A DNA stretch of 11,902 nucleotides. It comes from SIG588 sp045533175. GTDB lineage: Bacteria; Bacillota; Clostridia; Oscillospirales; Acutalibacteraceae. Below, piece after piece: positions 8,230 through 11,902 of this stretch (position 1 is its first letter; the number at the start of each line of letters is the position of its first letter). The notes under the pieces are model-generated. The model made no database searches. It was not told where the DNA came from and was given only the letters and a program-made list of their open reading frames with translations. Both the position numbers and the translations under genes were made by a program. The stretch is from contig JAZSHJ010000072.1 of NCBI GenBank assembly GCA_045533175.1, positions 1 to 11,902 on the forward strand. Direction: 5' to 3'.

Positions 8230-8265
8230 TGCAAAAGAAACGCACGGGGGCGTGGTTGAAATCGT

Positions 8266-9753
8266 TTATTCCACGCCGAGTTGTACCTGTTTTGCAAGGT
8301 CGCCGTTCACCACGACGTTGTAGTTCGTTTGATATTCCTTGCTGATGGCTTCGTAGTTGTCGCTTTCGATGGTCTGTTTGGCGGTGTTGTACCAACTCAC
8401 CGAACCGACCTTTACAAAATACATCACGTGATAACCGTAGTCGGTCTTGACGATGCCGGTATCTCCCGGTTTACGTGCCGCATCGAAGCACCAATCGTTG
8501 AAGGTTTCCACCATCTGGCCCTGCGTGACGCCTTCGTAGAGACCGCCCGCTTCGCCGTTGGAATCCTCGGTATACTTCTTTGCCAACTCGCCGAAGGACG
8601 CTTCGGTGGCCGCACCGTTCTTCCACTCCTGCAACACTTCTTCCGCCTTGGCCTTAGCCGCCGCATCCGTATCGAAGGATTCGCCCTTGAACAAGATGTG
8701 GCGCACGTCAATGGTGGCGGTGCTTTCGTCACGTGCGGCCGCACGGCGGCAGAAGTACACCGTCATGGACGAGCTGTCCGCACGATCCACCTTAGTGGTA
8801 TCCCCCACCTTGCGTTCGGCATGGAACAACCAATCGCTGAACCCGTCTTGCTCACGGTAAACATAATTGTCGCGCAGATAGTTGGCCGCAAATTGCTTTT
8901 CCATCGTTTCGGCATCGCTGTACACCCCGCGGGCAAGCAATCCTTCCTTCGCGATCTTCACGAACTCTTCCTCGGTGGTGCAGGCAAGCAGTTTGTCCGC
9001 CACTTCCTTCGCAGTTTCGGCGGTGTAGTACGCACCCTGACCGTAAGGAATGTTGTAGTAAGTATAGTCCGCTTTCAGCAACTCAAGGTTGTTCTGATCC
9101 GCCCATGCGCGAATCTCCGCATCGGTCGCTTCGTTGGCTTCCTGCACCTTGTTTTCCTGCATAATGGCCATATAATACAGTTCCAAACACGCACGCACGT
9201 CTTCCAGCGTGAGATCCTTGCCGAAATCCTCGGGTTTGGTGGCAGCCAGCGTTTCTTCGATCAGATCCTTATAATCCTGCGTGAGTGCCACGCCGTCCGC
9301 CCGCGCCTGCTCCGCAAAACTGAGCATCCAGGTAACGGTGTTTTGGGTGGTGTTCACGAAATAATCGTACCAACTGATGTTGCTGTCATACGCACAGGTC
9401 TGTGCCTTCAACGAACGGGTGGTATCCAAACCGAGATCTTCCAACTGGTCCTTATAGTTCGTGCAGTAGTTCACGTAGGTAGAATTGGTGAAGTAGGTCA
9501 TCATCGCCTGCGTAACTTCGTAATTTGCGGAATTCGCCACAATGGTGTTGTGGATGATGTAATCGTTGCTGTTGATCTTCTTATGATGAAGAATCGCCCC
9601 GATACTGCCGCCCAAGATAGCCAACACCACCACGGCGGACACGATCCCCACAATGCGGTTGGTGCGCTGTTTCTTCTTCTTTTCCTGTGCCAGACGTGCC
9701 TCTTCCGCTTGACGAAGGAGACTTGCCTCGCGTTTTCTTGTACCTTTTCCCAT
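8266..9753 (-). CDS. Membrane-anchored parvulin-type peptidyl-prolyl cis-trans isomerase
   Basis: Predicted 495-residue foldase acting outside the cell membrane. A basic, charged cytoplasmic start (1-33, rich in Lys, Arg, Glu and Gln, possibly a short coiled coil) is followed by one hydrophobic segment (34-55) with no cleavage site or lipobox, so the protein is probably an N-in membrane anchor with the rest exposed. Residues of about 60-225 look like a SurA/PrsA-like helical chaperone part. The parvulin domain spans about 347-450 and carries VRHILF with His352 and the closing GYHVMYFVK with His442, both typical active-site positions. A second parvulin-like stretch (about 228-342) precedes it but lacks these histidines. 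The ATG at 9751-9753 is chosen because AAAGGA lies nine bases upstream; an in-frame ATG further upstream would add 11 residues without a good ribosome site. It has its own promoter and two downstream hairpins, so it is probably monocistronic. The exact family name and clients cannot be read from sequence. Confidence 0.88.
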   Translation of the reverse strand: MGKGTRKREASLLRQAEEARLAQEKKKKQRTNRIVGIVSAVVVLAILGGSIGAILHHKKINSNDYIIHNTIVANSANYEVTQAMMTYFTNSTYVNYCTNYKDQLEDLGLDTTRSLKAQTCAYDSNISWYDYFVNTTQNTVTWMLSFAEQARADGVALTQDYKDLIEETLAATKPEDFGKDLTLEDVRACLELYYMAIMQENKVQEANEATDAEIRAWADQNNLELLKADYTYYNIPYGQGAYYTAETAKEVADKLLACTTEEEFVKIAKEGLLARGVYSDAETMEKQFAANYLRDNYVYREQDGFSDWLFHAERKVGDTTKVDRADSSSMTVYFCRRAAARDESTATIDVRHILFKGESFDTDAAAKAKAEEVLQEWKNGAATEASFGELAKKYTEDSNGEAGGLYEGVTQGQMVETFNDWCFDAARKPGDTGIVKTDYGYHVMYFVKVGSVSWYNTAKQTIESDNYEAISKEYQTNYNVVVNGDLAKQVQLGVE

Positions 9754-9762
9754 AATTCGGTA

Positions 9763-9768
9763 TCCTTT
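9763..9768 (-). promoter_or_regulatory. Shine-Dalgarno site deciding the isomerase start
   Basis: AAAGGA on the minus strand lies nine bases before ATG at 9753. It would fall inside the coding region if the upstream ATG at 9786 were used, and that ATG has only a weak GAGAG-like site. The shorter start also places a typical basic cytoplasmic end directly before the membrane segment. Confidence 0.7.
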
Positions 9769-9798
9769 CTGTTTGCATTCTCTCAAAACACTTCTAAC

Positions 9799-9827
9799 AG
9801 TATAGCGTATAATCGTGAATTTTGCAA
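9799..9827 (-). promoter_or_regulatory. Promoter of the isomerase gene
   Basis: On the minus strand TTGCAA (9822-9827) and TATACT (9799-9804) are 17 bases apart. Transcription should start near 9792, about 38 bases before the ATG. Its -35 box directly abuts that of the divergent galM promoter. Confidence 0.7.
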
Positions 9828-9856
9828 TTGCTTTTTTTCATTTGGGGTGATATACT
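9828..9856 (+). promoter_or_regulatory. Promoter of the galM-like gene
   Basis: TTGCTT (9828-9833) and TATACT (9851-9856) are separated by 17 bases. Transcription should start near 9863, leaving a short leader with GAGGAGG (9873-9879) nine bases before ATG. No operator palindrome was recognised apart from the TTGCAATTGC sequence formed where the two -35 boxes meet. Confidence 0.7.
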
Positions 9857-9888
9857 GAAACAAACCCATTCCGAGGAGGAACTGACCT

Positions 9889-10926
9889 ATGAGTTTGCAA
9901 AAAGAACCGTTCGGCACCCTGCCCGGCGGCCAAACGGTGGATCGATATATTCTGACAGGGGTAAACGGTCTGTCGGTGTCGTTGCTCACCTACGGTGCAA
10001 CGGTGCAACAACTGGTGTTTGACGGACACGACGCGGTATGCGGTTACGATACGTTGGAAGGCTATTTGACAAACGACGGCTATCAGGGCGCCACCATCGG
10101 GCGGTACGGCAACCGCATTGCAGGCGGCCGCTTCACGTTGGAGGACGAGGTGTACACTCTCCCCCGCAACGAGCGCGGTGTTACCCATCTGCACGGCGGC
10201 AATCGCGGATTTGACAAGCGCCTGTGGCATGCCACCGTGTTGAGCGAAGGGAACGAGCCTTCGGTGCTGTTTGCGCGTATGTCTCCCGCCGGCGAGGAAG
10301 GGTATCCCGGCAACCTTGCGGTGTCGGTCACCTTCACCGTCACGGTGCGCAACGCCTTGCGCATTGAGTATCGTGCCAAAACCGATGCTCCCACCGTGGT
10401 AAACCTCACCAACCACAGTTACTTCCGTTTGGATGACACCCTGTCGCTCGCGGATACTCTTTTGTGGATCGACAGCGACTCCATCAACGCGGTGAACAAA
10501 GACCTGATCCCCACGGGCGTGTGGCAGGACGTAACCGACACGGCCTTTGATTTCCGTGAGGCAAAATCCATCACACGCGACATCAACGACGATCATCCGC
10601 AACTGGCGTTGGGCGGCGGATACGATCACAACTATCTCTTGAACGGCGAAGGATTCCGCCGTGTGATGACCGCCTGTTCGCTTTCAAGCGGGTTGAAGCT
10701 CACCTGTTTTACCGATCAGCCCGCGGCACAACTCTACACCGGCAACGTCATGGATGGGGCGGCAGGCAAAGGCGGTGTGCCGCTTGCCCGCCGCAGCGCC
10801 TTCTGCTTTGAAACGCAGCATTGCCCCGATTCTCCCAATCAATCCGCCTTCCCTTCCACTCGTTTGGATCCCGGCGAGGAATATGTTACCGCGACCGAAT
10901 ACCGTTTGGAACGGATGGAAGAATAA
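9889..10926 (+). CDS. galM: Aldose 1-epimerase (galactose mutarotase family)
   Basis: Predicted cytoplasmic mutarotase that interconverts the alpha and beta anomers of hexoses such as galactose and glucose, feeding sugar catabolism. The 345-residue length is normal for the family and there is no signal peptide. Family motifs appear in order: GRYGNRIAGGRF (71-82, with the substrate-binding Arg76), THLHGG with His102, NLTNHSYF with the probable acid His176, GYDHNYLL with Asp246, and FETQHCPDSPNQ with the probable catalytic base Glu308. These match the L. lactis GalM residues His96, His170, Asp243 and Glu304. The start has a strong GAGGAGG site nine bases upstream. No other galactose gene is in the window, so the preferred sugar is unknown. 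The stop lies only eight bases before the -35 box of the thrS promoter, and no terminator lies between them, so the transcript probably enters the thrS T-box leader. Confidence 0.95.
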   Translation: MSLQKEPFGTLPGGQTVDRYILTGVNGLSVSLLTYGATVQQLVFDGHDAVCGYDTLEGYLTNDGYQGATIGRYGNRIAGGRFTLEDEVYTLPRNERGVTHLHGGNRGFDKRLWHATVLSEGNEPSVLFARMSPAGEEGYPGNLAVSVTFTVTVRNALRIEYRAKTDAPTVVNLTNHSYFRLDDTLSLADTLLWIDSDSINAVNKDLIPTGVWQDVTDTAFDFREAKSITRDINDDHPQLALGGGYDHNYLLNGEGFRRVMTACSLSSGLKLTCFTDQPAAQLYTGNVMDGAAGKGGVPLARRSAFCFETQHCPDSPNQSAFPSTRLDPGEEYVTATEYRLERMEE

Positions 10927-10934
10927 TTTTCCTC

Positions 10935-10962
10935 TTGACTTTTAAAACGAGGGTGCTATAAT
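10935..10962 (+). promoter_or_regulatory. Sigma-A type promoter of thrS
   Basis: TTGACT (10935-10940) and a perfect TATAAT (10957-10962) are separated by 16 bases. Transcription should start near 10969, just before the structured T-box leader. The promoter begins eight bases after the galM stop. Confidence 0.78.
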
Positions 10963-11162
10963 ACGTTATATAAATCGTTGATGGGGACGGGCCCCGCCAT
11001 TCACCTCACCCGCAGAGAGTGTCGTGTTTCGCTGTGAACGGCACAGGAGGCAGAAGCGGCAACCCCTACCACCCCGGAGTACACACCCGAACGCGAAAAG
11101 CTTTAAGGTGTGTCGGTTGATCCCGTTACCGATCGCTTGAGGACGGCATCGGCCGTTGAATC

Positions 11163-11199
11163 AAGGGTGGAACCACGCGTAAATTTTACCGCGTCCCTT
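11163..11199 (+). promoter_or_regulatory. T-box antiterminator
   Basis: AAGGG (11163-11167) pairs with CCCTT (11195-11199), and ACGCG (11175-11179) pairs with CGCGT (11190-11194), leaving the classic seven-base bulge TGGAACC (11168-11174) that binds the free 3' end of uncharged tRNA. Its right arm uses the left arm of the terminator, so the two structures exclude each other. Confidence 0.9.
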
Positions 11200-11217
11200 A
11201 CGGGGGCGCGGTTTTTT
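11188..11217 (+). terminator. T-box rho-independent terminator
   Basis: ACCGCGTCCC (11188-11197) pairs with GGGGCGCGGT (11203-11212) around a five-base loop, with one G-U pair, followed by a T-run at 11212-11217 and more T after one A. It forms when the tRNA is charged and stops transcription before thrS. It is also the first intrinsic terminator after galM. Confidence 0.93.
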
Positions 11218-11238
11218 ATTTTTGAAGGAGTGACTTGC

Positions 11239-11902
11239 ATGTTGAACATTACGTTAAAAGGCGGCGACGTCAAAGCGGTGGAGCACGGCACCACCATCGA
11301 CGCGCTGTGCCGCGAGATCTCGATGGGGTTGTATCGCAACGCCTGTGCCGCGCGCTTGAACGGCGAAGTGGTGGATCTGCGCACCGCACTCACCGCCGAT
11401 GCCGAATTGGAGATCCTCACCTTCACCGACCCCGACGGTGCGCGTACGTATCGTCACACCGCCTCCCACATTCTGGCGCAAGCGGTGCGCCGCCTGTTCC
11501 CCGATGTGAAATTTGCCATCGGCCCCGCGGTGGACAACGGGTTTTATTATGATTTCGACCGCGACGTGGCGTTCACGCCGAACGATCTGGAAAAAATCGA
11601 AAACGAGATGCGCGCCATCATGAAAGAGGCGTTGCCGATCGAAGCGTTTGAACTGCCGATCGACGAAGCGCGTGTGTTGATGGCGGACGAGCCGTACAAA
11701 TTGGAATTAATGGAAGAACACGCCGATAAGGGTGAAGCCATCAAGTTCTATCGCCAAGGCGATTTCACCGATCTGTGTGCCGGCCCGCACCTGCCCGACA
11801 CGGGATACGTCAAGGCGGTAAAACTCACCTCCTGCACCGGCGCCTACTGGCGCGGCAACGAAAAGAACAACATGTTGCAGCGCATTTACGGCACCGCCTT
11901 CC
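11239..11902 (+). CDS. thrS: Threonyl-tRNA synthetase (partial, C-terminus outside window)
   Basis: Joins threonine to tRNA-Thr. The visible 221 residues begin MLNITLKGGDVKAVEHG and hold an N-terminal TGS domain (about 1-61), followed by the editing domain (about 65-221) that removes mischarged serine. Its metal and catalytic residues are present: HTASH (His73, His77) and DLCAGPH (Cys180, His184), matching His73, His77, Cys182 and His186 of E. coli ThrRS. IGPAVDNGFYYDF is also typical. The aminoacylation core with motifs 1-3 and the anticodon domain lie beyond the window. ATG at 11239 has GAAGGAG eight bases upstream. Expression is controlled by the T-box directly upstream, which fits a threonine-responsive synthetase gene. 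Confidence 0.97.
   Translation, partial: MLNITLKGGDVKAVEHGTTIDALCREISMGLYRNACAARLNGEVVDLRTALTADAELEILTFTDPDGARTYRHTASHILAQAVRRLFPDVKFAIGPAVDNGFYYDFDRDVAFTPNDLEKIENEMRAIMKEALPIEAFELPIDEARVLMADEPYKLELMEEHADKGEAIKFYRQGDFTDLCAGPHLPDTGYVKAVKLTSCTGAYWRGNEKNNMLQRIYGTAF

Larger units (their letters stand above)
10969..11217 (+). promoter_or_regulatory. T-box riboswitch (threonine type, transcriptional)
   Basis: This leader senses the charging state of a tRNA and controls read-through into thrS. The diagnostic T-box sequence AGGGTGGAACCACGCG is at 11164-11179. Upstream are AGAGAG (11014-11019), typical of the distal part of Stem I, and a distal stem GTGTCGT/ACGGCAC (11019-11025 with 11037-11043). Further hairpins are ACACACC/GGTGTGT (11081-11087 with 11107-11113) and a hairpin (CTTGA...TCAAG, 11136-11165, with inner ACGGC/GCCGT) just before the T-box, in the Stem III position. 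The gene downstream is thrS, so the specifier should be a threonine codon. The best candidate is ACC at 11068-11070 followed by A, but the lower part of Stem I does not show a clear AGUA/GAA pairing, so the specifier call is tentative. The T-box TGGA predicts a tRNA ending in UCCA. Confidence 0.93.

Noticed and set aside
7758..8297. Minus-strand frame covering the rpoB start and leader (179 codons)
   Set aside because: It overlaps the rpoB start in another frame and spans the promoter and both hairpins; its sequence resembles no protein family.
9754..9786. Upstream ATG for the isomerase adding 11 residues
   Set aside because: The good AAAGGA ribosome site would be inside the coding sequence and the longer start has no equally good site; the inferred transcription start near 9792 also leaves almost no leader.
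8281..9858. Plus-strand open frame opposite the isomerase gene (525 codons)
   Set aside because: It is a mirror of the isomerase coding frame with no motif, and it would run through the divergent promoter region.
9838..10629. Minus-strand frame opposite galM (263 codons)
   Set aside because: Antisense shadow; the plus-strand product is a clear mutarotase with all catalytic residues.
11078..11081. AGTA in the T-box leader taken as the Stem I AGTA box
   Set aside because: It lies after the distal Stem I elements, on the 3' side, whereas the AGTA box belongs on the 5' strand before AGAGAG.

Overview
The window looks like a chromosomal housekeeping segment from a moderately GC-rich member of the Firmicutes, probably class Clostridia and perhaps an Oscillospiraceae/Ruminococcaceae-like lineage. 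This placement rests on RpoB and RpoC that lack the large Gram-negative insertions, on Shine-Dalgarno sites of the AAGGAG type, on a threonine-type T-box leader, and on a one-pass membrane-anchored parvulin. No phage, transposon, CRISPR, tRNA or rRNA sequence was seen.

Layout. On the minus strand, transcription runs right to left: a membrane-anchored peptidyl-prolyl isomerase (8266-9753), then rpoB (4151-7936), rpoC (496-4131) and the 5' part of rpsL (1-362, cut by the window edge). On the plus strand lie an aldose 1-epimerase gene (galM-like, 9889-10926) and the 5' part of thrS (11239-11902, cut by the right edge), with a T-box riboswitch between them (about 10969-11217).

Regulation can be read in unusual detail. 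The isomerase and galM genes diverge from a 135-bp spacer whose two promoters have directly abutting -35 boxes. The isomerase transcript meets two hairpins. The second, with its U-tract, overlaps the start of the rpoB promoter, so the terminator arm and U-tract also supply the -35 box and spacer of that promoter. rpoB and rpoC are 19 bp apart and surely one operon. A consensus-like extended -10 promoter directly after the rpoC stop serves rpsL and presumably the rest of the str operon. thrS has its own promoter and a T-box whose antiterminator and terminator are mutually exclusive; galM has no terminator of its own and probably reads into this leader.

Together the genes serve transcription (beta and beta' of RNA polymerase), translation (S12 and threonyl-tRNA synthetase), extracytoplasmic protein folding and sugar mutarotation. 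The usual rplJ-rplL genes are not in front of rpoB; the isomerase is there instead. I found no convincing previously undescribed system. The most interesting points are the overlapping terminator/promoter, the tandem parvulin-like architecture with a degenerate first copy, the atypical Stem I of the T-box and the galM/T-box junction.
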